DNA from: Arachis hypogaea
Lineage: Eukaryota > Streptophyta > Magnoliopsida > Fabales > Fabaceae
Direction: 5' to 3'
DNA length: 64,000 nt
NCBI RefSeq assembly: GCF_003086295.3
Contig: NC_092044.1
Location: 9,078,843-9,142,842 of the forward strand
Position numbers and translations under genes: made by a program. Position 1 is the stretch's first letter. Each line of letters opens with the position of its first letter. Of this stretch, positions 43,958 through 54,817 are shown piece by piece. Below the pieces are notes generated by a model. It saw only the letters and a list, made by a program, of their open reading frames with translations. It searched no databases and had not been told where the DNA came from.

Positions 43958-45587
43958 ATCTCCCCCTTGATGACAAACATTATTAAAATTGAAAAGGAAA
44001 GAAATTTAGAGATTGAGTAAAGAATACTCCCTTTGAATTTGAATTTCTCCCGCTTTCTAAATGTCACATAGCTCCCCCTTGATGTATGCTTATTTAATCA
44101 TGGGAAGCACTATCCTGTAACATTAAAATCAAGCTTCAAGAGACAATGTTATTTAGCATATTTTATAATACTAAATGCTTGATTTATGAGCAGTTTTAAT
44201 TGATAATCAAAACTCATTTGATATCATAAACTGATTTACTGCTCAAACTCAAAAGGTATCCAAATATTTTTCAAACATTTTCCTGTTTAGGATATCAGAG
44301 CAAATCAACATGATGAAAAATATTTGAAGAACAAAACAAGGCAGTTTTTATACTTTGCACAATTTTAAAGGAACTGCCAAAAATAAAGTCAAAACAGTAA
44401 TCATTATATCAAGGTACAACAAATGCTTCATAATTACAATCAACAATCAACCAAGCATTTTACCAAGATAAACATTACACAATCAGCAGCAATAATGATA
44501 AAACAAGTGCATTATCAAGCAAGCATAAACAAGAGTGATCATAAACTCTCAAAAGAGTTTCATCCCCTATTTTCCATTTTCAATTTTTAGCTATTTTCTC
44601 CCCCTTTTGGCATCAAGGGGCACTGCAAAATAAATGAAAACAACATACCGAACAGCAGAATATTTGTTTTTCACCAAAACACAATGGTCCAGAGTATCCA
44701 AGTACAATACCTAAAACAAGACAGCAAAAACTGTGTACAAACTCTAAATGATTCCTAAAAGATGAAAATTTCAAGGATTTGGATCCTTTAAGACTGAATC
44801 ATATTTTCATAAGAAAATGTTTTTCAAACACCTTAATAAAATTCCATATCACACATGCATTTGAGAAAATAAATTTATCAATGATAATCAAAGCTCAAGT
44901 CAAAATTAATCCATAAAGTGCTCAAAACAGAGCCAGATCAGAGCATAAAACAGAGCGAAGCAGGTCTACAAAATAGTGCAACAAATCAATGAAACATAAC
45001 AGTTTCAATTCAGCCTTTTTTCTCTTCTCCTCCCCCTTTTGTCATCAAGGAGGGACCCTGCAAAGCAATGAAATCCATAATAATTCAAGCATAAAACAAA
45101 ACAGCATCGAGTTAAGTTTGGTACAGTCATGAAAATAGTTTCCTTGAGTCAAATACACATAGAGCAAAATAACAGAGCATTCAGTAGCAGCAACAGGTAA
45201 CCAAAACTCAACATGTTCAAAAAATATTTCCTGCCAAACAATTCAATCAAGCAAAAATATCCAGCAACATAAAGTTCAACCAACATATCAGATCAAATAA
45301 AATTGGCAGGCAATAAACATCAAAAAATTCAGAGTATCATTAGATCAGTCACTCCCTATTTCTACTATCCTCCCCTCTTAAGATATGATGTGATAAGACC
45401 ACAAAAAGATTTTGATTTTCAAAAAAATGATGAACTAACAAAACGGTCAGTAGTGGGGTCAAAGAGATTCAGTGGGGCCCATAGGAATTAAATTCTGCGT
45501 TGCCTCCCCCTTGACCACAGCTCTTCCATTGTGCCATTATTTTCATCTCGTCCAATCCTACGAGCAAACCAGAGCAGAGTCACATAT
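43958..45587 (-). other. 3' untranslated region with repeated polypurine tracts
   Basis: On the minus strand AAGGGGGAG-like runs occur at 43,961-43,968 (at the LTR edge), 44,072-44,080, 44,598-44,606, 45,031-45,040 and 45,504-45,512. Most are next to a GATGACAAA/TCATCAAGG-like phrase; CCCCTTTTGGCATCAAGGGG (44,601-44,620) forms a 6-bp hairpin. No coding capacity is seen. Confidence 0.75.
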
Positions 45588-48500
45588 TCACAGATTTTCA
45601 ATGAAGCTTAAATCAAACATTCCCAAACTTTTTCTCAAAGTACAGAATCTGTCTTCACAAAGGGGTTTTGTAAAAATATCAGCAATTTGGTCTTCAGATT
45701 TTACAAATTGAATATCAATAGTACCCTTTTGCACATGTTCTCTAATAAAATGATATTTTATCTCAATGTGCTTAGTTCTTGAGTGCAGAACAGGATTTTT
45801 TGAAATGTTTATAGCACTCATATTATCACAAAATAAGGGTATACTATTGATTTTTAATTTGTAATCTTCCAATTGTGTTTTTAACCAAATTAATTGTGAG
45901 CAACAAGCAGATGCGGAAACATATTCGGCTTCAGCAGTGGATAGAGCCACTGTGGCTTGTTTCTTGCTTGACCACATGTTGAGTGAGCTTCCAAGGAAGC
46001 AACACATGCCGGAGGTGCTCCTCCTATCCACTCGATCTCCCGCATAATCTGCATCACAAAAACCTACTGCACAAAAGTCATCAGATTTAGGATACCATAA
46101 TCCATAATTACAAGTTCCCTTAATGTATCTAATGATGCGTTTAACAGCCGTAAGATGGGATTCTTTTGGATGTGATTGAAACCTTGAACATACACCTACA
46201 CTTTGGACTATATCCGGTCTAGAGGAGGTAAGGTACATAAGTGAACCTATCATTCCTCTATACCTAGTTTCATCCACATATTGGCCATCATCATCCTTTT
46301 CAAGTTTAGTATTGGGATGCATAGGAGTGCCCATTGATTTGGAATTTTCTAGGCCAAACTTTTTGATAAGTTCTTTTGCATACTTTCCTTGGTGAATAAA
46401 AGTACCACTAGGAGTTTGCTTAATTTGGAGGCCAAGAAAGAAAGTAAGCTCTCCCATTAAACTCATCTCAAACTCACTAGTCATGAGTTTTCCAAACTCT
46501 TCACACAAAGAAACATTGGCCGAACCAAATACAATGTCATCAACATAAACTTGAACAAGAAGGATATCATCATTAGATGCTTTAATGAATAAGGTAGTGT
46601 CGGTGGTTCCCCTTTGAAAATGATTTTCCAACAAGAAGGCACTAAGCCTTTCATACCAAGCTCTTGGAGCTTGTCTAAGACCATAAAGAGCCTTAGTTAA
46701 TTTAAAAACATGATTTGGAAATTCTTTATGTTCAAAACCGGGGGGTTGAGCCACATATACTTCCCTATCAATAAAACCATTAAGGAAGGCACACTTAACA
46801 TCCATTTGAAACATTTTGAAACCCTTATGGGCAGCATAGGCAAGAAGCAACCTAATTGCTTCCATTCTAGCTACCGGAGCAAAAGACTCATCAAAATCAA
46901 TACCTTCTTCTTGATCGTAACCTTGGGCCACTAATCTAGCCTTGTTACGAACAACTTGTCCATCCTCACCAAGTTTATTTTTAAAAACCCACTTAGTACC
47001 GGTAACTTTCTTACCATCCGGATGAGGTACTAGTGTCCAAACCTTATTCTTGTCAAATTGAGCCAACTCCTCTTGCATTGCTTTGACCCATGATGGATCC
47101 TCAAGAGCTTGTTTGACATTGTTGGGCTCTATTTGTGACAAGAGAGCAAGATTGCTAGGTTCGGTTTGCCTTTTGGTGGATGATCTTGTTGTTACTCCTT
47201 GAGAAGGATCACCAATGATGAAATCATGAGGATAACCCCTCATGGACTTCCATTCTCTAGGCTTTCGGACAGGTGTAGAGTTTTGATGAACTTCTGGTGG
47301 TCTCACTGTTTCAGTTTCTCGTCCCTGCTCAGGAGACAAATCGGAAGTTTCTCCTTCAATCTGACGAGACAAAAATGGACTGGCAGATTCTTCATTCTGG
47401 ACAGATTTGGGATTTTCTTTGCTTGTTCCGGCTTCTTCACCATCTGAATCATTATCCTTCACAATACTGGGAATTAAGTTAGAATCACAAAAAGTAACAT
47501 GTATGGATTCCTCTATTGTCCTATGTTCCTTGAGATAAACTCTATAAGCCTTGCTTGTGGTGGAATATCCAACAAACATTCCTTCATAGGATTTTGGATC
47601 AAATTTTCCAAGATTTTCTTTATTATTAAGTACAAAGCATTTGCATCCAAAAACATGAAAGTACTTAAGATTTGGAGGGGTTCCTTTCCATAGCTCATAA
47701 GGAGTTTTCTTTAACCCTTTTCTAATGATTGTTCTATTCAAAATATAACATGCTGTGTTCACAGCTTCAGCCCATAAAAATTTAGGTATTTCATTCTCAC
47801 ATAGCATGGCCCTAGTCATTTCTTGAAGGCTTCGATTCCTTCTTTCAACCACCCCATTTTGTTGGGGCGTTCTAGGACATGAAAAATTTTGAGAAATCCC
47901 TAAGTCATCACAGAATTTTTCAAAATCTTGATTTTCAAATTCTCTTCCATGATCACTTCTCAAATGGGCAATTTTCAAATCCTTTTCATTTTGAATTTTC
48001 TTGCAAAGGGTGGAAAAAGCATAAAACGCATCATTCTTATGAGCAAGGAAAAGTACCCAACCGAATCTAGAGTAATCATCAACCACAACAAGACCATAAT
48101 GTTTACCTCCCAAACTTTGAGTTCTAGTAGGACCAAAAAGATCAATATGTAACATTTCCAATGGCCTTTTGGTTGAGATTCCATCTTTTAATTTAAAAGA
48201 GGATTTTACTTGTTTGCCCAATTGGCAAGCATCACAAGTAAGATCCTTATCAAACTTGATGTTTGGAATTCCTCTAACCAAATTCTTTTTGACTAGCTTA
48301 GAAATTTGGTACATGCTAGCATGTCCCAACTTTCTATGCCAAAGCCATTTTTCAGATTCAAAAGATGTAAAGCATGTTACATTTTGTTCCTTTAAATCCT
48401 CAAGAGTTAATCCATACACATTGTTGCATCTCTTGGCTTCAAATAAAATATCCCCAGTTTTCTCACAAACAACCAAACAAACAAACTTCTTAAAAATAAC

Positions 48501-48737
48501 CTCAAAACCTAAATCACATAATTGACTAACACTAAGTAAATTATGTTTCAAACCATTTACAAGAAGCACATCATTTATACAAGAAGAAAAGTTTTTACCA
48601 ACTTTCCCAACAGCCACTATTTTTCCTTTTGCATCATCTCCAAAAGTGACAAGTCCTCCATCATATTCATCAAGCTTTATGAAGAAGGTTGTCTTTCCGG
48701 TCATATGCCTAGAGCATCCGCTATCCATGTACCACAT
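45588..48737 (-). CDS. Copia pol: protease-integrase-RT-RNase H, 1,049 aa open
   Basis: The polyprotein cuts itself, copies element RNA and inserts the cDNA. It opens with the protease site [12 protein letters not shown] (Asp 5). A GAG-pre-integrase HHCC region follows ([19 protein letters not shown], ~130-175). The integrase core has catalytic residues in [17 protein letters not shown] and NGVVERRN. The RT (~545-790) has [37 protein letters not shown] and the catalytic VYVDDIVFG. RNase H shows [20 protein letters not shown] and LFCDNMSAI. No internal stop occurs. The true frame extends upstream of the first Met, in phase with gag, from which it is separated by one UGA at 48,780-48,782; expression would need readthrough or the stop is a recent mutation. 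Confidence 0.92.
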   Translation of the reverse strand: MWYMDSGCSRHMTGKTTFFIKLDEYDGGLVTFGDDAKGKIVAVGKVGKNFSSCINDVLLVNGLKHNLLSVSQLCDLGFEVIFKKFVCLVVCEKTGDILFEAKRCNNVYGLTLEDLKEQNVTCFTSFESEKWLWHRKLGHASMYQISKLVKKNLVRGIPNIKFDKDLTCDACQLGKQVKSSFKLKDGISTKRPLEMLHIDLFGPTRTQSLGGKHYGLVVVDDYSRFGWVLFLAHKNDAFYAFSTLCKKIQNEKDLKIAHLRSDHGREFENQDFEKFCDDLGISQNFSCPRTPQQNGVVERRNRSLQEMTRAMLCENEIPKFLWAEAVNTACYILNRTIIRKGLKKTPYELWKGTPPNLKYFHVFGCKCFVLNNKENLGKFDPKSYEGMFVGYSTTSKAYRVYLKEHRTIEESIHVTFCDSNLIPSIVKDNDSDGEEAGTSKENPKSVQNEESASPFLSRQIEGETSDLSPEQGRETETVRPPEVHQNSTPVRKPREWKSMRGYPHDFIIGDPSQGVTTRSSTKRQTEPSNLALLSQIEPNNVKQALEDPSWVKAMQEELAQFDKNKVWTLVPHPDGKKVTGTKWVFKNKLGEDGQVVRNKARLVAQGYDQEEGIDFDESFAPVARMEAIRLLLAYAAHKGFKMFQMDVKCAFLNGFIDREVYVAQPPGFEHKEFPNHVFKLTKALYGLRQAPRAWYERLSAFLLENHFQRGTTDTTLFIKASNDDILLVQVYVDDIVFGSANVSLCEEFGKLMTSEFEMSLMGELTFFLGLQIKQTPSGTFIHQGKYAKELIKKFGLENSKSMGTPMHPNTKLEKDDDGQYVDETRYRGMIGSLMYLTSSRPDIVQSVGVCSRFQSHPKESHLTAVKRIIRYIKGTCNYGLWYPKSDDFCAVGFCDADYAGDRVDRRSTSGMCCFLGSSLNMWSSKKQATVALSTAEAEYVSASACCSQLIWLKTQLEDYKLKINSIPLFCDNMSAINISKNPVLHSRTKHIEIKYHFIREHVQKGTIDIQFVKSEDQIADIFTKPLCEDRFCTLRKSLGMFDLSFIENL

Positions 48738-48779
48738 ATTTTCTTTTTCTTGGATGCTAGGCAGACCTACAAAGTAAAC

Positions 48780-50516
48780 TCAAGTGACCTTAGGTATCCA
48801 AAATTTCTTGGATCCTTTCACGTTAAACCATCTCTTATGTCCCAGATCATTATAATAAAAAACAACCTTGTAAACTTTATCACCTATCATTCTTTCTCCA
48901 AAGAAACATTGAACTGGAAAATGACCACTTCGGTTACATAGTCTACAAAATCTTGGAGTTGCTGTTTTGTTAAAGGAAGTTGGGTCTTGATACTTAACAT
49001 TATTCGAAGATGAAGCAATGTTTTCAAAATGTGATTTTTTAGATTTATAAAAACCCAACCCAGCTTTATCATAAAGAGGTTTTTGACTAGCCAAGATTTG
49101 ATTCAAATTTTCAGAACTTTGGGTGAACTTGGCTGAGTCTTCCTTAAGTCTTTTAACCTCTTTAAGCAACTCTTCATTTTGCTTAAAACAATTCACATAT
49201 GCAAGGACAGAATGGTTACTTTCACAGCTTTTAACTTGGGCTTTTAACTGCTTATTCTCTTCCACAAGATCACAAGCATTTTCGGCCTCTCTTAGTTTTT
49301 CTTTGAGAAAGTCATTTTCAGCTTTAAGAATGAAATTTTGTTGTTCAAGATCTTGATTCTCAGTTAGAAAACATCTTATTTTTTCAGAAAGATGGTCTAT
49401 CATAAGATGAAGGTCTTCAGTGTCAGGGTTTTGAAATGATACCTGATCTACCTCATTTGCCATGAGACATGGCTGTGATTTAGTCTCAGACTCTTCATCA
49501 TCATCATCTGAGTCATTTTCTAAATCTTCCCATGTGGCCATCAGTCCCTTCTTCTTTACTCTTTTAGGCTTCTCTTCTTTTTTCAACTTGGGACAATCAG
49601 ATTTGAAATGACCAATTTCCTTGCAATTGTAACAAGTTACTTTGCTAAGGTCTTTCTTCATCTTCCTTGAGGTGCTGCCTTTGCCTTTGAGCTTCACCAT
49701 TTTCCTGAATTTTTTTGCAAACAGCACAAACTCATTTTCAGAAGAGTTATCACTGGATTCATCATCCAGAGGGTTAGTCACAGAAGAAAAAGCAATTCCT
49801 TTCTTTTTTGAATCTTTTTTCAAATAGGAGTTTTCAAAAGCAAGAAGATTTCCTCTCAAATCATCAAGTGTCATGGAATCTAAGTTACTACTCTCAGAAA
49901 TAATTAAAGCTTTTGTTTCCCACTCTTTTGTGAGACATCTCAACACTCTTCTCACTAGCACAGATTCTGAATGTGTGATTCCAAGAGCATCTAAGCCAAC
50001 AGTGATGATATTGAACCGTTCGAACAGTTCATCAATGGACTCTCCTTCCTTCATTGCAAACATTTCATATTCCTTGTTTAACATGTCTGTCCGAGTCTTC
50101 TTTACAATGGTAGTTCCTTCATGAGTGATTTGCAACTTGTCCCAGATTTCCTTTGCCGTTGTGCATCGTGATACTCGTCGGTATTCCTCAAAGCTGATGG
50201 CACAGTTGAGCAGATTGGTTGCCTTGGCATTTAACTCCACGGTCTTCCTATCTTCCTCGGTCCAGCTTGCTTCTGGTTTAAGAGAGACTACTCCTTGAGC
50301 ATTTGTGGTAGTTGGAAATTTAGGACCTTCCAAGATGATCTTCCAAAGTCTGTAATCCACGGCTTGTACAAATATCTTCATCCTCTCCTTCCAATAGGTA
50401 TAATTTTTCCCATTGAAGAGGGGAGGTCTGTTGCTTGATTGACCTTCAGCCAGATTGTATGATAACACACTTGCGCCACTGTTTTCTGCCATGAGGATCT
50501 TTACTCCAAGCTGCAA
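48780..50516 (-). CDS. Copia gag, 578 aa
   Basis: Forms the virus-like particle. Residues ~30-230 are the copia capsid-type region (NRPPLFNGKNYTYWKERMKI, SFEEYRRVSRC, GESIDELFERFN, WETKALIISES). A CCHC knuckle CYNCKEIGHFKSDC lies near residue 295 and a second, CRLCNRSGHFPVQC, near residue 515. Between them are an acidic patch (NDSDDDDEESE) and a long charged coiled-coil-like segment (~370-470). The stop TGA is followed in the same frame by the start of pol, so gag and pol form a single frame interrupted once. Confidence 0.9.
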   Translation of the reverse strand: MQLGVKILMAENSGASVLSYNLAEGQSSNRPPLFNGKNYTYWKERMKIFVQAVDYRLWKIILEGPKFPTTTNAQGVVSLKPEASWTEEDRKTVELNAKATNLLNCAISFEEYRRVSRCTTAKEIWDKLQITHEGTTIVKKTRTDMLNKEYEMFAMKEGESIDELFERFNIITVGLDALGITHSESVLVRRVLRCLTKEWETKALIISESSNLDSMTLDDLRGNLLAFENSYLKKDSKKKGIAFSSVTNPLDDESSDNSSENEFVLFAKKFRKMVKLKGKGSTSRKMKKDLSKVTCYNCKEIGHFKSDCPKLKKEEKPKRVKKKGLMATWEDLENDSDDDDEESETKSQPCLMANEVDQVSFQNPDTEDLHLMIDHLSEKIRCFLTENQDLEQQNFILKAENDFLKEKLREAENACDLVEENKQLKAQVKSCESNHSVLAYVNCFKQNEELLKEVKRLKEDSAKFTQSSENLNQILASQKPLYDKAGLGFYKSKKSHFENIASSSNNVKYQDPTSFNKTATPRFCRLCNRSGHFPVQCFFGERMIGDKVYKVVFYYNDLGHKRWFNVKGSKKFWIPKVT

Positions 50517-50530
50517 AGCTTGATCTCTTT

Positions 50531-50550
50531 GAGACCAAGCTCTGATACCA
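50531..50550 (-). other. Copia primer-binding site
   Basis: Minus-strand TGGTATCAGAGCTTGGTCTC, complementary to the initiator tRNA-Met 3' end over its first bases, two bases from the LTR. Confidence 0.85.
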
Positions 50551-50552
50551 AT

Positions 50553-52411
50553 TGATGGTTTCAGTGGCTAAGAGAAGGGGGGGTTGAATCTTAGCCCCCT
50601 TTTTCTGATGCTAACACTTGCTGATCTTCAGAGAAGACTTTTCTGTTTTTGCTCGTCACTGGACACGAGCAACTTTGTTTTGTCTCGTCCCTTGCCACGA
50701 GACTTTTTGTTTTGTCTCGTCACTTGGCACGAGATAATTCTGGCTTTTGCTCCTGTGTAGTAGAAAATAGAAATGGAGTAGAAAGAGAAGAAGATTGCAC
50801 CCAGATATATCCTGGTTCGGCTGCTAAGTGCAGTGCAGCCTACATCCAGTCTCCATCACAAACATGATGGAATTTCACTATAATCAATCTGATTACAACT
50901 TGTAAAGTGCTAACCCAACTTACAAGGGGATTCCCACAGAATCATGATACACAACATAGATGAACAAAGGAACTCTAAGACATCTATGGCTTTTTCTTTT
51001 AATTTTGCACTCTCTGCCTTTTTCCGCTCTATGGCTTTTTCATTACAAACCTCACTGTTTGCCTTTTTTCCATGAGACTCAAGACATGACAAAATTAAAC
51101 AGAAAAATACTAAATAGAATACATTGAAGGAGAAGAGAAAAACTGTTAGCTCAGGTAGCTCTGAGAACTCTGTGCCTTGCACTCTCAAATTTTCTCCTTG
51201 CTTCAAACAGTGGTTGTTCCCCCTTTTTAAAGAAGAGGAAAGCCTCCACACTTGAAGCCAAAACCGAACCAACTTCTTCCTCCTTCAACAAACACAGAAC
51301 CGGTTCGGCCACTCAGAGAGAGAAGAGATAACCATGCATTAACCAACATGCAATTACCTCTAGTCCTTTCTTGATCATCACCCTTCATCAATCCGGGCTC
51401 TCCATCCTTGGCTTCCTCTCCAAGATGGATTTCTGGCCCTTGATGCCTCATGATGATGATGACTTCATCTGCTTCAATCTCTGCCTTCAACCATCACTTC
51501 GCCACTCTAGCTACTCCCTGTGGTGGTTGAGCAGAATCAAAGACAAGCCATGCTTCAAGAATCTCCTCTAGCTGGCCGAATCTTCTTCTTCCACATTTCG
51601 AGCATGAAGAAGCCAAGATCTCATCACAAAATCTTACCATAAGTGATGCAAATCTTAGCCACAGCTTACTTTTCTTTTTCTTTTTCGTGCCATCATCATG
51701 ATGGTCTTGTAGCTTGTTCTCCCTTCCTTTCAGTAGCTTACATTTGCTTCCATGGCTACCAATATTTTCTGTGTAATAACCAAAGAAGAGAAAGAGATGG
51801 ATGAGAGAGAGGAAAGAGAAATTATGAATAGTGGTTAATGAACCAAAAGATAAAGAATAAAAGTGAATTAATTTCCCTTTCTCTTTGCTGACAAGCGTGT
51901 AGCCTTGGTGCATGCAATCAAATCAATTTGTCAATTTCTCTCTCATAGTTCCCATGTAATAAATGATAGTTGAATGTAATTTGAAATCCAACACAAGTTT
52001 GAATTTTGGATCCGTTGAAAGCAATTTTGCTTTCTTTCTTCCACTTGTTTTGGATCATGCATGAGAACCAAACATGGGCTTATAGCATTAAAACTTATTC
52101 TTGGCCCATTCAAAATATTTCAGCCACACTTCTTTGATTATTTAATGATAAAATCAATTGGGCTTAATTCATCAATTCTGGCCCAACCAACGCAACCATT
52201 ATTTCAGCCGTATAAATTCAATTCCAAGGCTGAGTATATGAATTGGGCAAGCTAATATTTTTCTTTTATTTTTCGGCCCAATATAAACCTGCATCACAAA
52301 ATTATTAATTAACATATGTTAAAGGAAAATCAAATTAATAATTTTGTAATTAATATAATTAATAATGTTTAGTCATCACAAATATTAATTTAGAGTTTTC
52401 CAAACTCATCA
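50553..52411 (-). repeat. 5' LTR of the copia element
   Basis: 1,859 bp, the same length as 42,099-43,957. Its three hairpins (50,650-50,734) are all perfect. Confidence 0.92.
50650..50734. repeat. Three tandem CTCGT...ACGAG hairpins in the copia LTR
   Basis: Stems are TGCTCGT/ACGAGCA (50,650-50,671), GTCTCGT/ACGAGAC (50,682-50,703) and TCTCGT/ACGAGA (50,715-50,734). All have 8-base loops and ~11-base spacers. They resemble the LTR palindromes I recall for Sireviruses. Confidence 0.8.
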
Positions 52412-52581
52412 AGTATATATTTAGATACCTTTCTTTCTGAAACTAGTATACAACTGTATTTACATTTCTACGAATAATGTAATAAAACATAGAAGAGATA
52501 CAAATTTTACATCTTAGCTATGGATTATGGCACAAATACGACTCTAGAGGGGTTCCTGAACATGTTGAGGAACCATTGACA

Positions 52582-52825
52582 TCAGAAAATTCTAGGCTGC
52601 AACACTTTGGAAATGTGAGTTATCTGCACCCTGAATTTCTCCATGTCAGTACCCCAATGGCTTAACCAAAAGTCTATAGATATAATGATCTTCTCCAAAA
52701 CTGCAGAATTAGACATCACAAATTCTACAAGACAAATCTCCTGCTCATCTACATTGAATCCTTCAAACTAAACAACTTTGAAGCTTGACAGAAAACAGTG
52801 AGGCACTAATGCTAAAGTCAACACA
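52582..52825 (-). pseudogene. F-box/FBD protein C-terminal remnant
   Basis: Minus-strand translation gives VPHCFLSSFKVV, a stop, then FEGFNVDEQEICLVEFVMSN and AVLEKIIISI, ending in a stop at 52,582-52,584. This matches the FBD domain at the end of plant F-box/LRR proteins (family knowledge). One in-frame stop sits between the two parts. No F-box or LRR sequence is found upstream on the minus strand, so this is a fragment of a host gene. Confidence 0.65.
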
Positions 52826-52830
52826 AACAT

Positions 52831-54386
52831 CTTTGTTTACAAAAGTACAAGGGTATCACGTGTAGTATCATGTGAACCTCAAAGGAGGTTAGTCAAATTT
52901 TTTTTTTTCATTTTTCGTATGCAAGGAAACTTGCTAGCCATGAAAGTTTTGTATCAGAAACTAGCAAAATTTATTTTATTAAATAATCTTTAATATCATA
53001 CCGAAATTGATATTTAAAATAATGAAATTGTTGAACATGCAGAGATCTTGGTTGTAAGGTGCTTGATTAGTCATGAAGTATTACGTTAGACATACTCTGG
53101 TAATTGGTAAATGGTTGAGAAGCACGATATGGTACTTGGAAAAAAGAGACTCAAGTAGAAGGAAAAGTGAAAAACCCTAGCCAAACAACAACACTCAAGT
53201 AGAAGTAGAAATAGTGGTGTACCACTGGCCAAGGAAGAGCTTTGCAAGCCAAAATTTCCTACCACGGAGGAGGAGCGGCGACGAAGGAGGAAGGACCAAC
53301 GCAATTCAGTGAATTAGATCTAGAACCAGGTGAGGAGACCGAAACCAGAGGTCAAAGGGAATCAAAACAAAGGTGAAAAAGGAGGCGGTCCGGCATGAAG
53401 AAAAATGAGGCACAAGCGGCGAAAAAGTAAAAACGACCTGGAGGAGCCGCGAAAAACTAGGAATGACCAGCGCTAGCAGCGAGCCGTCTGGTCTCCAGTG
53501 TGGCGGTGACACAGGGATGATGGTGGTCGATGATGAGAGAGACTGAGGAAGCGAATGTCCGAGAAAGGTGGCGACATTTGAAAGAAAAAAGGAGGGCGCG
53601 TGACGTATAACTTGTGTGGCAGATTTATTTTAGACTTTTATACATATAAAAATTCAAAAAATACATTGTTGCTGATTTTTATAGCTAATTTTGGTATTTA
53701 AATAGTATTTTTGTTTAAAAAATATCATAAACATATTTAACTTGTTTAAAATAATTTTATATTTTTTCATCTATACGAATAAAACAATGGTATAAAATAT
53801 AAAAAATTATAGAAAATAATAGACAATTAATGCATATATAAATATACTAAATATTTGATAATAAATTTATAAAATTTTTAAGATAATAAACATTTTTTTA
53901 ATATAAAAATTTAAAATAAAATAAATAAAAAAATTCAATTTATATTTATCAAAATCGCAGTTTACTAATATACAAAATATTTAAAATAAAATAAATAACT
54001 TTATTTATACTCGTCTAAATAATCCTTATCTGAATTATCGAAATCGTCACAATCATTCTCTATTTGAGAAGAACCATATGGTTGTTTTGGTGGCTGCAGC
54101 CTGCAGGATGAGAAGGGATCGTCTAGTTGGAGTTATGCCTCTTTTCAATATAAGGGAGACGGGAATTGACAACAATTTTTGTATGAATTAGCGGCGCAAA
54201 ATCAAATGCCGGAGAATTAAAAAAAGGTTACAAGAAGCTAAGTTGTATTATATGTTACAGTAACCACAAAAATTCATTACTTTTCAAAAGGCAATGGCGC
54301 ACACACACTAATCACAATAATAAAGAAAAGAAAATGTTAAAATATAAAGACTTATTTTTCTTTGCCACTCGCATAGCACACTTAAA
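52831..54386. other. Intergenic sequence with a GC-richer patch
   Basis: Mostly AT-rich. 53,090-53,590 is GC-richer and on the minus strand contains an open frame of 68 codons and GGCTAGGGTTTTTC, a phrase common in plant 5' leaders. No protein is recognised. Around 54,000-54,105 a short minus-strand frame ends in an acidic tail (DCDDFDNSDKDYLDEY); origin unknown. Confidence 0.35.
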
Positions 54387-54817
54387 TTTAGTTTGGTAAA
54401 ATTTTTATTTTCTAAAAATAATTTATAAAAGTTAATTTTTAAAAGTCAACTTTTTAAAAGTTATAGCATTTGTATTTGATAAATTAAATTAAAAATGACT
54501 TTTAATAAGCATAACCAACAATAAATACGTTTGATAAAATAACTTTTAAAATATAAAAATATTATAATAGATATTAATATAAGATTAAATTTGAATATTA
54601 ATTGATGTACAAAATTATATTAGATTTTTTAATTTTGATAAATATAAGATAATTTTTAAAAAATTTCTATTAAGTACTTTCAAAAGCACAATTGACTTTT
54701 AAAAATTGCAAATATAAGCACATGAGATTTTTATTTACCAAATGCAAAATAAAGCGCTTATATATACTTTTGAAAAATATAAACACCTTTTCAAAAAATT
54801 TTACCGAACCAAACCTT
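54387..54817. mobile_element. Small MITE-like element
   Basis: The left end TTTAGTTTGGTAAAATTTTT and the right end, read inverted, GGTTTGGTTCGGTAAAATTT, form imperfect terminal inverted repeats. The interior is AT-rich with repeated AAAAGT/ACTTTT phrases. No target duplication could be fixed. Confidence 0.5.

Larger units (their letters stand above)
42099..52411 (-). mobile_element. Sirevirus-like Ty1/copia element, almost intact, minus strand
   Basis: Two 1,859-bp LTRs (42,099-43,957 and 50,553-52,411) differ at roughly ten positions by eye, so insertion was recent. On the minus strand the order is LTR, PBS (two bases from the LTR), gag, pol (protease, integrase, RT, RNase H), a 1.6-kb untranslated region with repeated polypurine tracts, and LTR. 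The long gag with two zinc knuckles, multiplied PPTs and LTR palindromes are traits I recall for Sireviruses. Flanking pentamers differ (CACCT left, AGTAT right), so no simple target duplication is seen. Confidence 0.92.

Noticed and set aside
47199..48525. Plus-strand frames opposite copia pol.
   Set aside because: Shadows of the intact minus-strand polyprotein.
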